Assembly (NCBI GenBank): GCA_900772695.1
Contig: CAAGRO010000117.1
Coordinates: 1-17,992 of the forward strand
Length of the DNA: 17,992 nt
Direction: 5' to 3'
DNA from: an uncultured Oribacterium sp.
GTDB taxonomy: Bacteria > Bacillota > Clostridia > Lachnospirales > Lachnospiraceae
Shown piece by piece: positions 1 to 6,969 of the stretch. The translations under genes and the position numbers were made by a program. The notes under the pieces were generated by a model that was given only the letters and a program-made list of their open reading frames with translations, ran no database searches and had not been told where the DNA came from. Every line of letters begins with the position of its first letter. The first letter of the stretch is position 1.

Positions 1-174
1 GTGAAATCAAGCCGGGTTCCCTTAGCGGCACTTGGTACTTTTTCCTTAGCACCCTCTGCAACGCTGAGTTTTCATAAAGAAAACTCAGTGATTGCAGAGG
101 GCCTAGTGCCGCTTAGGGTCCCCGGCTTAGAGTTCACCGGCCTCGGAGTACTGTGCTTCTGTTGCCGGCCCTCC
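1..174. repeat. Long nested palindrome, copy 1 (left part cut by window edge)
   Basis: Most of a long stem-loop. From outside in, the arms are AAGCCGGG (9-16) with CCCGGCTT (121-128), CCCTTAGCGGCACT (19-32) with AGTGCCGCTTAGGG (105-118, one mismatch), CCCTCTGCAA (52-61) with TTGCAGAGGG (92-101), and CTGAGTTTTC (64-73) with GAAAACTCAG (79-88), closed by the loop ATAAA. A T-rich bulge (33-51) sits on one side only. It matches 4389-4563 with about ten differences. In copy 2 a further 20-bp outer stem exists; only its right arm (about 155-174) is visible here. The element lies just downstream of a minus-strand gene, as copy 2 does. I do not recognise the family. It could be a miniature mobile element, an RNA gene or a 3'-end processing structure. 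Confidence 0.85.
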
Positions 175-199
175 GGGGCCCCTGCTAATCGTCTCCACG

Positions 200-232
200 A
201 AAAAAGCCTTCCGGCTCTCCCAGAAGGCTTTT
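200..232 (-). terminator. Intrinsic terminator of the kinase-DUF3881 unit
   Basis: On the minus strand AAGCCTTC pairs with GAAGGCTT (plus 204-211 and 223-230) around an 11-nt loop and is followed by a run of T (complement of 200-205). It begins only a few bases after the stop of the DUF3881 gene, so it is placed to end that transcript. The long palindrome lies beyond it. Confidence 0.8.
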
Positions 233-238
233 CATGAT

Positions 239-1126
239 TTATTCGGTCTCCTCGACGATCTCGAGCGAGCCCTGCATCCAGATCTTCCCCTTGAAGCGGC
301 GACCGACCGCCGGCACACCCGTGAGATCCGATTCATTGATGGCAACATGGAAGATACACTCGTTGCAGCTGATCTTCATATCCACCACATTTTCGTGGGT
401 GTAGACATTTTCCTTCACCCGGAGAGAAACGATCTCGCCGAGGATCTGGTACATATCGCACTCGACACCCGTCGGCATGAAGGTGGTCTCCACGAGACTG
501 TAGAGATCCTCCGTCTGGTAGCGGAGCTGCACCTCGTGCATGAGATTCAGGTCCGTCTCCGTCAGCGTATCGATCGCCTCCGGATCACCCTGGCGCGCCG
601 CCTCGAAAAGTCGCTTCCGCTCGTTCTGACGATGCTTCACGATCTCCGGATCCTCCGGACGCTTCTCGACCGGAAGCAGGATCTTTCCACTCTCCGCAAG
701 CCCGGTCAGAAAGGCCTGACGCGCGCGCAGCGGCATCTGCATACGACGAAGCTCGGTGAGCTGCACCGAATTCGTGATGTAAAAGATGAGCGGGATGCCC
801 GAACGGAAATCCTCGAGCACACCGGCATAGGTCTCCTTCTCGAGATGCCGCTCGACCGCGCCCTCCTCCGTCAGTGTCCCATCGTAGGAGCGCATATACG
901 GAAAGTAGTATTCCCGGTGAAACACACCATCCGGCGTGCGCTGACCGACCAGCGTGATGCCCATGGACGGTGCCACCGGAAGCTGATACTCCTCGGTCAC
1001 GACACCCTCGCCGGCATGGATCGTCAGCACCCGGTACTTTTCATTCTCGGCCCGCGCAAGCAGAGGCTCGAGCTGCAGCTCTGTATTCAGTTTTGAAAAT
1101 CCGACGGATCTCAAAAATTTATGCAT
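239..1126 (-). CDS. DUF3881 family protein of unknown function
   Basis: This encodes a 295-residue soluble protein with no signal peptide or membrane segment. The N-terminus MHKFLRSVGFSKLNTELQL matches my memory of the DUF3881 family, which is common in Lachnospiraceae and has no assigned function. The middle holds a charged stretch (roughly residues 155-195, many Glu, Arg and Lys), and a short Cys-x2-Glu-Cys segment (CNECIF) lies near residue 250. The start is supported by the family N-terminus and by an AGAGGG ribosome site about 10 nt upstream, which sits directly after the stop of the sensor kinase. The 17-bp gap implies co-transcription and probably translational coupling with the kinase. 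An intrinsic terminator follows the gene. The family call rests on recognition only; the function is unknown. Confidence 0.75.
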   Translation of the reverse strand: MHKFLRSVGFSKLNTELQLEPLLARAENEKYRVLTIHAGEGVVTEEYQLPVAPSMGITLVGQRTPDGVFHREYYFPYMRSYDGTLTEEGAVERHLEKETYAGVLEDFRSGIPLIFYITNSVQLTELRRMQMPLRARQAFLTGLAESGKILLPVEKRPEDPEIVKHRQNERKRLFEAARQGDPEAIDTLTETDLNLMHEVQLRYQTEDLYSLVETTFMPTGVECDMYQILGEIVSLRVKENVYTHENVVDMKISCNECIFHVAINESDLTGVPAVGRRFKGKIWMQGSLEIVEETE

Positions 1127-1143
1127 GGATGTATCTACCCTCT

Positions 1144-4100
1144 TTATAAAAATGATGCAATTGTTTTCATCATTTTCTCAACATCGATCGGTTTCGTCAA
1201 GTACCCATTCATACCGGCCTCGGTCGCCAGCGTCCGATCCTCCTCGAAGGCGTTCGCTGTCATCGCGAGAATCGGGATCGTCCGGCAGTACGCGCTGTCC
1301 ATCGCGCGGATCTGCCGGGTCGCTTCATATCCATCCATGATCGGCATCTGGATATCCATCAGGATGAGCGCGTACTGTCCCGGTTCGACGCTCGCCATCT
1401 TCTCGACCGCGACCGAACCATCCTCCGCCGTCTCGACGAGGAAGCCGGCCTCCTTCAGGATCTCGGTGGCGATCTCCTGGTTCAGCTCATTATCCTCGAC
1501 GAGAAGGATCTTCTTTCCACGGAGATCGACACGCGTCTGCTCCCGGATGACATCCCCGATGGAGCGATGCGTCGACGCTGCCTCCGCCTGTTCGGAAGCT
1601 GCCGTTTCCGACACCGGTTCAGAAGCTGCGGTATCCGAAGCGGACGTCCTCTCCACCGGCGCACAGCAGCGGAAGATCAGGCAAACATCAAAGGTACTGC
1701 CCTGACCCTCGACGCTCGAAACCTCGATCGTACCGCCCATCATCTCAGCCATCTTCTTCGTGATGGCGAGGCCGAGTCCGGTGCCCTGGATGCCGCTGAC
1801 CGTCGCGGTCTCCTCACGGGAGAAGTTCTCGAAGAGATGCTGCCGGAAGTTCTCACTGATGCCGATGCCGGTATCCCGGACGATGAAGTGATAGCAGGCA
1901 CAGCCCTTCGCCCCGCCCTTTTCCTGCCGGAGGAGGAAGCGGATGCTGCCGTTCATGCGGTTATACTTCACCGCGTTGCTGAGCAGATTGAGAAGGATCT
2001 GCGTGAGGCGCAGCTGATCGGCCAGCACATCCTCGTTCTGCACATCCTGAAACTCCATCAGGAAGTCGATTCTCTTCTCCTCGAGTGACGGGCGGATCAT
2101 CGTACTGAGATCCTCCATGAGGGTCGGCAGATGGAGCGGCTTCGCCTGCAGCGTCACCTTGCCGCTCTCGATGCGGCTCATATCGAGGACGTCATTGATG
2201 AGGGACAGGAGATGCTCGCTCGACATCCCGATCTTTCCGAGGTAATCACGCACCTTGTCCGGATGCTCGAGCTGCGCAGATGCGAGCTCGGTGAAGCCGA
2301 TGATGGCATTCATCGGGGTACGGATATCGTGCGACATATTATTGAGAAAGGCGGTTTTCGCCGCATTGGCACTCTCGGCCTGCGCAAGCGCGTGCTTCAG
2401 CTCCTGCTCGCTCTCCTGCAGCTTCGCGTTCAGGCTCTTTGCACGGACCGCGGCGAGGCGCGCCTTCTGCAGGAAGCCGAGAATCACTGCAAGGATCAGG
2501 AGGAAGAGGGACAGACAGGAGATCGTCACCGGCAGGAGATTATCCTTTACGAAATCAAGGAGGGTAACTTTTTTCGCCGCATCCTCATACATCGAGACGG
2601 CGCCCGTCAGCTTCGTGGTCTGCATAGTCTTCAGTGTCTTGTTGAGGATTGAGTTCAGTATCTGGTTTCCACGCTCCACGGCGAAGGAGACATCCTCCGC
2701 CTGGGTGAGGTAGACACTGTGGAGCTTCTTATCATTGGCATACTGCATCGCCTCAGCGGAACGTATAAGCATGCCATCAACGTCACCGCGCTCGACTGCC
2801 CGCTCCGCGTCCTCGTAGCTGTTATGTTTCACGATGGTCCAGAACGGATAATTGTTTGAAATATACCACTTGGCCTGCGCATCACTCTTCACGACCGCGA
2901 TGGTATTCGACACGCTTTCGTTAAAGGCATCCTGTGCGGTCACGACCGCGAGCGGGATGGACAGCACGGTGTTCGACAGCGACACGCCGTTCCGCTCGGC
3001 ATAGTACGGATTCTGACTGACATGAAAGGCCATATCGATCTTCCCGTTCTGCACTGCCGAAAGCTCGGCCTGCAGTGTATCGAAGCCGACGATCTCAAAG
3101 TGGATCGTCTCATCGAGACAGTCCGTCGCGTGCATGATGTAGTCATTGAGCACGCCCGTCACCTGCCCGGTCTTCGGATCCTCCACGCTGAAGCCCGGAT
3201 CGTTTCGCAGATAACCGATGCGGATGCTGCCATGCTGCGCAAGCCAGTCCTTCTCTTCCCGCGTCAGTGGCGAGAGCGTCTGCGTCGCGATGTAACGCTT
3301 GTAGAGCTCGTTCGCATAGAAGGGCTTATCGCTCTCCATCGCACGCATCGCCGCATCGATCTTCTGCTTCAGATCCGGACGACGCTTCGAGATGCCGAAG
3401 TAACTGTTCGAGCGGCCTGTATTCACGATGGCGGTCAGCCCCGCATCTGCCCAGATGGAGGTCTCCGTAGAGACCACGCCATCCAGCTTATGCGCTGCGA
3501 ACAGGGCTTTCGCTTCGTCAATGCTGTCGACCGGCACGTGGATGGTCGTGATGTTATTTTTCTTTTCCCAGTCACAGTACTGTATGTACTGCACGGTCTG
3601 CGTCATCACCGCGATGCGTTTTCCATTGAGACTCGAGAGCTTCGTCGCAGAAATCCCGGAATCCTCGAGGTTTACATACAGATAGTAGCGCTCCTCGCCC
3701 ATCGGCAGGTCCGAGAAAAGCATATGCTCCGCCCGCTCGTCGGTGTAGGAAAGGGCGCTCATGATGTCGATCTGCCCGCTCTCAAGCTTCGCGAACAGCG
3801 TCGTCCAGTCATCCTCCACATAGATGTAATCCCAGCCAGTGTAGGACGCCACCGCCTGCTCGTACTCATAGCCATAGCCGCTGCGACCACCATCCGGATT
3901 CGTGATGTGGTAGGAATCCTCGTACCAGGCCGCACGGACGTTCACATACATATCGGAAGCACTCGACGACGTCTCCAGCGCCGCAGCCCCATCTGCGGAC
4001 GGAACTGCCGCCGGCTGCCCATCCAGCGACGTGGATACGGCACCTGCATCCGCTGACTGCACCGGCGCTTCGCCGCCCTCTGTCGCCGCAAACGCCGTCA

Positions 4101-4257
4101 GCGAAAACAGCAGCGCGAAAAAGAAAAAGTATGCAGCAGTTCTCCTTATATAGAAGAAATCCCTGCCGACATACTTTCTGAAAACGCAATGGAAATATGA
4201 AAAGAGACCCCTCTCTCCATGTCCGGGCTGATGTCTGTACGGCTTCGCTCTGTTCAT
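1144..4257 (-). CDS. BvgS-like hybrid sensor histidine kinase with two extracytoplasmic substrate-binding domains
   Basis: This is a 1037-residue membrane sensor kinase. A basic N-terminus leads into a membrane segment (about 34-58). Two periplasmic-binding-protein-type (SBP_bac_3) sensor domains follow (about 102-323 and 330-555), then a second membrane segment (575-596), a short coiled linker, HisKA with phospho-acceptor His643 in NNMSHDIRTPMN, and HATPase_c (N box near Asn761, DTGIGI at 795-800, GTGLGL at 825-830). A Ser/Ala/Glu-rich linker joins a C-terminal receiver domain with Glu921/Asp922, phospho-acceptor Asp968 and Lys1022. Unlike BvgS it has no evident PAS or Hpt domain, so phosphate must leave through an external partner not seen here. 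The start was chosen at 4257, where AGGGGG precedes ATG by 5 nt. The upstream in-frame ATG at 4305 overlaps the promoter -10. The sensor domains suggest an amino acid or similar small ligand, which is inference. Confidence 0.9.
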   Translation of the reverse strand: MNRAKPYRHQPGHGERGLFSYFHCVFRKYVGRDFFYIRRTAAYFFFFALLFSLTAFAATEGGEAPVQSADAGAVSTSLDGQPAAVPSADGAAALETSSSASDMYVNVRAAWYEDSYHITNPDGGRSGYGYEYEQAVASYTGWDYIYVEDDWTTLFAKLESGQIDIMSALSYTDERAEHMLFSDLPMGEERYYLYVNLEDSGISATKLSSLNGKRIAVMTQTVQYIQYCDWEKKNNITTIHVPVDSIDEAKALFAAHKLDGVVSTETSIWADAGLTAIVNTGRSNSYFGISKRRPDLKQKIDAAMRAMESDKPFYANELYKRYIATQTLSPLTREEKDWLAQHGSIRIGYLRNDPGFSVEDPKTGQVTGVLNDYIMHATDCLDETIHFEIVGFDTLQAELSAVQNGKIDMAFHVSQNPYYAERNGVSLSNTVLSIPLAVVTAQDAFNESVSNTIAVVKSDAQAKWYISNNYPFWTIVKHNSYEDAERAVERGDVDGMLIRSAEAMQYANDKKLHSVYLTQAEDVSFAVERGNQILNSILNKTLKTMQTTKLTGAVSMYEDAAKKVTLLDFVKDNLLPVTISCLSLFLLILAVILGFLQKARLAAVRAKSLNAKLQESEQELKHALAQAESANAAKTAFLNNMSHDIRTPMNAIIGFTELASAQLEHPDKVRDYLGKIGMSSEHLLSLINDVLDMSRIESGKVTLQAKPLHLPTLMEDLSTMIRPSLEEKRIDFLMEFQDVQNEDVLADQLRLTQILLNLLSNAVKYNRMNGSIRFLLRQEKGGAKGCACYHFIVRDTGIGISENFRQHLFENFSREETATVSGIQGTGLGLAITKKMAEMMGGTIEVSSVEGQGSTFDVCLIFRCCAPVERTSASDTAASEPVSETAASEQAEAASTHRSIGDVIREQTRVDLRGKKILLVEDNELNQEIATEILKEAGFLVETAEDGSVAVEKMASVEPGQYALILMDIQMPIMDGYEATRQIRAMDSAYCRTIPILAMTANAFEEDRTLATEAGMNGYLTKPIDVEKMMKTIASFL

Positions 4258-4303
4258 AATTCCCCCTGTTAGCTGTTTTGTGTGGTCATGCATCATTTTA
4301 CAC

Positions 4304-4312
4304 ACTATAGCA
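4304..4312 (-). promoter_or_regulatory. Extended -10 promoter for the sensor kinase
   Basis: On the minus strand TGC-TATAGT forms an extended -10 element, with no good -35 at 16-18 bp. The predicted start leaves a leader of about 40 nt before the ATG at 4257. A small inverted repeat, GTGTG (4280-4284) with CACAC (4301-4305), lies across the predicted transcription start. Confidence 0.5.
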
Positions 4313-4352
4313 TACTATTTCGCATTCAGGATATTCTTTTAAGAAACATAGC

Positions 4353-4563
4353 GGAGTGCCGGCAGCAGAAGCCATACGGAGAGACCGTGTGAAATCAAGC
4401 CAGGTCCCCTTAGCGGCACTTGGTACTTTTTTCCTTAGCACCCTCTGCAACGCTGAGTTTTCATAAAGAAAACTCAGTGATTGCAGAGGGCCTAGTGCCG
4501 CTTAGGGTCCCTGGCTTAGATTGAACCGGTCTCGGAGTACTGTGCTTCTGCTGCCGGCACTCC
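4353..4563. repeat. Long nested palindrome, copy 2 (complete, 211 bp)
   Basis: This is the complete copy. A perfect 20-bp outer stem joins 4353-4372 to 4544-4563. Inside it GAGACCG (4381-4387) pairs with CGGTCTC (4527-4533), then the same nested stems as in copy 1 follow, ending in the loop ATAAA. Relative to copy 1, the eight-base arm changes from AAGCCGGG/CCCGGCTT to AAGCCAGG/CCTGGCTT, so a G-C pair became A-T on both sides. It starts 20 bp after the stop of the cytidylate-kinase-like gene and fills most of the space before the sensor-kinase promoter. No target-site duplication, transposase or coding potential is evident. Confidence 0.9.
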
Positions 4564-4582
4564 AGAATTCCAAATGATAGGC

Positions 4583-5185
4583 TTAAAGCCCGAACTTCTG
4601 CTTCGCGAGCGCCGCGATCATATCCGAGGCCTCGTCGACGTCGAAGACGGAGCTGTCGAGGATGATGTTCCGGTAGCTGTACGCATTTTCGATGCCCTCA
4701 CAGTAGCGCGTCCGATAGCGCTCACGCGCGAGATCGACATCATGGATCATCTTCATCGCGGTGCTGTCGCTCATGCCGAGGATCTCCGTGCAGTTATGGA
4801 AACGCACATCATACGGGGCCTGCACATAGAAGGACAGCCGCCGCTGCTTATCCCGCAGCACATACTCCGCGAGTCGCCCGACGATGATGCAGTCCTGCTT
4901 CTCCACCGTATCCCGGATGATGTTGCTCTGCACCTCGAAGATCTCGTCCTCGAGCGAGGTCTTACCGAAGCCCAGCGGGAACTTCTGGTAGTACAGACGG
5001 TTGCCCCGGCTCATCTCCTCCCGATTCCCGATCTCCGACACCGGAAGTCCCATCCGCCGTGCGGTTTCCTCCACGATATCGCGGTCCATGAAGTAGATGC
5101 CGAGCTTCTCCGCCGTCGTCCGGGCGATCGCACGCCCCTTCGACGCAAACTGCCGCGAGATGGTGATGACATAATGCTGACTCAT
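4583..5185 (-). CDS. Cytidylate kinase-like family protein
   Basis: This encodes a 200-residue cytoplasmic protein of the cytidylate-kinase-like (AAA-type P-loop) family. The N-terminus YVITISRQFASKGRAIA aligns with the family's ISRQFGSGGREIG nucleotide-binding loop, but GSGG is replaced by ASKG, so ATP binding may be altered. Other family marks are the FMDRDIVEE segment (32-40), CIIVGRLAEYVL (99-110) and the C-terminal DLARERYRTRYCEG region with ILDSS. The start is well supported by GGAGG seven bases before the ATG. The gene is last in the amino-acid transporter cluster, 125 bp after the permease, so it may share that transcript; no terminator is seen between them. True CMP kinase activity is doubtful, and many such paralogues have no known substrate. 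Confidence 0.8.
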   Translation of the reverse strand: MSQHYVITISRQFASKGRAIARTTAEKLGIYFMDRDIVEETARRMGLPVSEIGNREEMSRGNRLYYQKFPLGFGKTSLEDEIFEVQSNIIRDTVEKQDCIIVGRLAEYVLRDKQRRLSFYVQAPYDVRFHNCTEILGMSDSTAMKMIHDVDLARERYRTRYCEGIENAYSYRNIILDSSVFDVDEASDMIAALAKQKFGL

Positions 5186-5224
5186 GTTTTCCTCCTTCCA
5201 GAATCACAGGGCCATGCGCCCGAT

Positions 5225-5310
5225 GTAGACATTGGCCGCCCGCAGACGCAACGCCTGCCGTGGCATATCCGGGCAATGCAGACTGCTGTAAGCATTGGCC
5301 GCTCGCAGAC
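5225..5310. repeat. Short direct repeat pair between permease and kinase-like gene
   Basis: Two 23-bp copies of GTARRCATTGGCCGCYCGCAGAC lie at 5225-5247 and 5288-5310, 63 bp apart with three mismatches. They occupy most of the 125-bp gap, and the second abuts the permease stop. They could be a local duplication or paired binding sites. I see no coding frame across them with a ribosome site. Confidence 0.6.
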
Positions 5311-6060
5311 TCAGCGCGCCCGGAGCTCCTTCTTCGCGGTCCGGCGCACGATGATCGACAGTGTGAAATCGATGACGAAGTAGATCGCGAAGGCGAAGCC
5401 GAAGAGCACGAAGACGTCCGAGACGTTGATCTGGCCCGTGCCGTTGTAGCGGTTTGCGTTGGCGAGCACCTGCTTCGTCCGCGCCATCAGCTCGATGATC
5501 GCAATGTTCGCGAGGTAGGAGGAGTCCTTGATGGTCGAGATGACCTGGCTGAGCAGCGTCGGCACGATCTTATGGTAGACCTGCGGCAGGATGATGTAAA
5601 TCATGGTCTGCACGCTCGAAAAGCCCTGGGATTTCGCCGCCTCGAACTGCCCCGCCGGGATCGCATTGAGGCCGCCACGCACGATTTCGGCGATGACGGA
5701 GGATTCGAAGAGGATCAGGGCGAAGGCGCCCTTGAACAGGAGGCCGGCCTCGACGCTGGAGAGTCCCAGCATTTTCCGCTTGAGGAAGCCCGGGATCGGC
5801 AGGAACACGAGGCAGATGAAGATCCAGAGCAGGAGCGGGGTGTTTCGAAACAGCTCGATGTAGAGGGTGGCCAGGATACCGAGGATACGGTTATCCTTCT
5901 TCGTGCAGTAGTTCCGCGCGATGGCGAGCAGGTAGCCGAACACGACACCGACGAGCACCGCGACGGCGGAGATCACGACCGTGAAGGCCACGCCGCGTAA
6001 GAGGAACGGCAGGACACCCTTCATCGTGAAGATACTGAAGCTTGCTTCCAGGTTTTTCAT
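5311..6060 (-). CDS. Polar amino-acid ABC transporter permease (second permease)
   Basis: This encodes a 249-residue inner-membrane permease of the HisM/GlnP family (BPD_transp_1). It carries a leading membrane segment (about 20-48), the conserved NTPLLLW stretch (73-79), the EAA loop EAAKSQGFSSVQTMIYIILPQ (140-160) that contacts the ATPase, and a C-terminal membrane segment (about 215-238). With the neighbouring permease it should form the heterodimeric channel for an amino acid. Its ATG overlaps the TGA stop of the upstream permease in an ATGA arrangement, a sign of translational coupling, and GGGAGG precedes the start. The length fits the family. The substrate is set by the binding protein encoded upstream. 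Confidence 0.92.
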   Translation of the reverse strand: MKNLEASFSIFTMKGVLPFLLRGVAFTVVISAVAVLVGVVFGYLLAIARNYCTKKDNRILGILATLYIELFRNTPLLLWIFICLVFLPIPGFLKRKMLGLSSVEAGLLFKGAFALILFESSVIAEIVRGGLNAIPAGQFEAAKSQGFSSVQTMIYIILPQVYHKIVPTLLSQVISTIKDSSYLANIAIIELMARTKQVLANANRYNGTGQINVSDVFVLFGFAFAIYFVIDFTLSIIVRRTAKKELRAR

Positions 6061-6770
6061 ACGTTTCCTCCCAGCTTGCGGACTGTTGCGGCTTCACGTG
6101 CCTTGAGGCGGAGCTCCCAGCTGCTGGCGAGATGCGAGAGCGGGAAGCAGACGACGAAGAACAGCGCACCACAGAGGATGTAGGCCGGTCCATAGGCACC
6201 ACCGGTCTTCTCACCGGTGACGAAGCTGTAGGTGATGGAGATGAGATCACTTCCGCCGACGATGTAGAGGCAGGAGGTGTTCTTGATGAGGTTGACGATC
6301 TGGTTCACCATCGGCGGCAGGATGATCTTGACGGTCTGCGGCAGGATGATGTAGTACATCTCCTCGAAATAGGTGAAGCCCTGCGACTTCGCCGCCTCGA
6401 ACTGACCGAACGGCACCGACTCGATACCGGCACGAAAAACCTCCGCCATGTAGGCACCGGTGTACACGCCGAGGGCGATGATGCCGGTCGGAATCACGCC
6501 GATGGAGTGCTTCGAAAAGGCCAGTGCGTAGTAGAGGAAACAGAGCTGCAGCAGAATCGGCGTGTTCTGTATGAACTCGACGTACACACGCGCGATCAGC
6601 TTAAGCGCCTTTCGTCCACTGGTGGCCATCAGGCCGAACAGCATGCCGAGCAGCAGTGCCAGTAGGATACCGAACAGCGCGGTCACCACCGTGTTGCCGA
6701 GCCCCAGCAGAAATCCATGTCGGAAATTCCAGATTTTATTCCAGGCATATGCAGAAAACAAACCGCCCAT
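6057..6770 (-). CDS. Polar amino-acid ABC transporter permease (first permease)
   Basis: This encodes a 237-residue membrane protein of the HisQ/GlnP type. Membrane segments lie at about 18-48, 65-84, 93-113 and 205-220. The family stretch QNTPILLQ is at 68-75 and the EAA loop EAAKSQGFTYFEEMYYIILPQ at 125-145. The start has GAGAGG seven bases before the ATG. It is the first permease after the binding-protein gene, separated from it by a 199-bp gap that holds a GC-rich stem-loop, and it overlaps the second permease by 4 bp. The two permeases share the EAAKSQGF sequence, as expected of paralogues that dimerise. Expression is probably lower than that of the binding protein because of the intervening stem-loop, which is inference. 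Confidence 0.92.
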   Translation of the reverse strand: MGGLFSAYAWNKIWNFRHGFLLGLGNTVVTALFGILLALLLGMLFGLMATSGRKALKLIARVYVEFIQNTPILLQLCFLYYALAFSKHSIGVIPTGIIALGVYTGAYMAEVFRAGIESVPFGQFEAAKSQGFTYFEEMYYIILPQTVKIILPPMVNQIVNLIKNTSCLYIVGGSDLISITYSFVTGEKTGGAYGPAYILCGALFFVVCFPLSHLASSWELRLKAREAATVRKLGGNV

Positions 6771-6791
6771 CGTACACCTCTCTAAAAGAAT

Positions 6792-6816
6792 CCGGGGCAG
6801 ATAGGAGCTGCCCCGG
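6792..6816 (-). promoter_or_regulatory. GC-rich stem-loop between binding-protein and permease genes
   Basis: CCGGGGCAG (6792-6800) pairs perfectly with CTGCCCCGG (6808-6816) around a 7-nt loop. On the minus strand it is followed by ATTCTTTTAG, a weak U-rich stretch, then by the permease ribosome site. It could act as a partial terminator or as a barrier to 3' exonucleases that keeps the binding-protein mRNA stable, both common in transporter operons. Confidence 0.65.
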
Positions 6817-6840
6817 GGTTCGCATCAGCTTAACTTACAT

Positions 6841-6921
6841 TTATTTCGGATCGGATCCGGTCAGATCTTCGTCCATCGGATCAATTTGAATCCGGTTGGT
6901 TCGAGCGTTTCGGGTCTTCAT
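6841..6921 (-). CDS. Possible 26-residue small protein
   Basis: An ATG at 6921 opens a 26-codon frame ending in TAA. The peptide has a basic first half (MKTRNARTNR) and an acidic second half (IQIDPMDEDLTGSDPK). The only ribosome-site candidate is a weak GTGAAG. It lies between the binding-protein gene and the permeases, downstream of the tandem stops TGA TGA of the binding protein. I cannot tie it to a family. It may be a real small gene, an upstream regulatory ORF or chance. Confidence 0.25.
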   Translation of the reverse strand: MKTRNARTNRIQIDPMDEDLTGSDPK

Positions 6922-6969
6922 GACTTCACGTTTACCGCGCGCCTCATGGACGGGGCCCAAAACATCTCA

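Noticed and set aside
1..237. Plus-strand open frame of 78 codons at the left edge
   Set aside because: It is the translation of the long palindrome and the terminator; there is no ribosome site, and the matching region at 4389 does not support a conserved protein.
347..1096. Long plus-strand frame opposite the DUF3881 gene
   Set aside because: It is antisense to a gene with a good start and recognised family; its Arg/His/Leu-rich product is typical of a GC-rich shadow frame.
3022..4056. 344-codon plus-strand frame opposite the sensor kinase
   Set aside because: It lies entirely within the kinase sensor domains, has no ribosome site and no recognisable motif.
4353..4563. Insertion sequence or intron
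   Set aside because: No transposase, reverse transcriptase or target-site duplication is seen; the element is wholly palindromic and non-coding.
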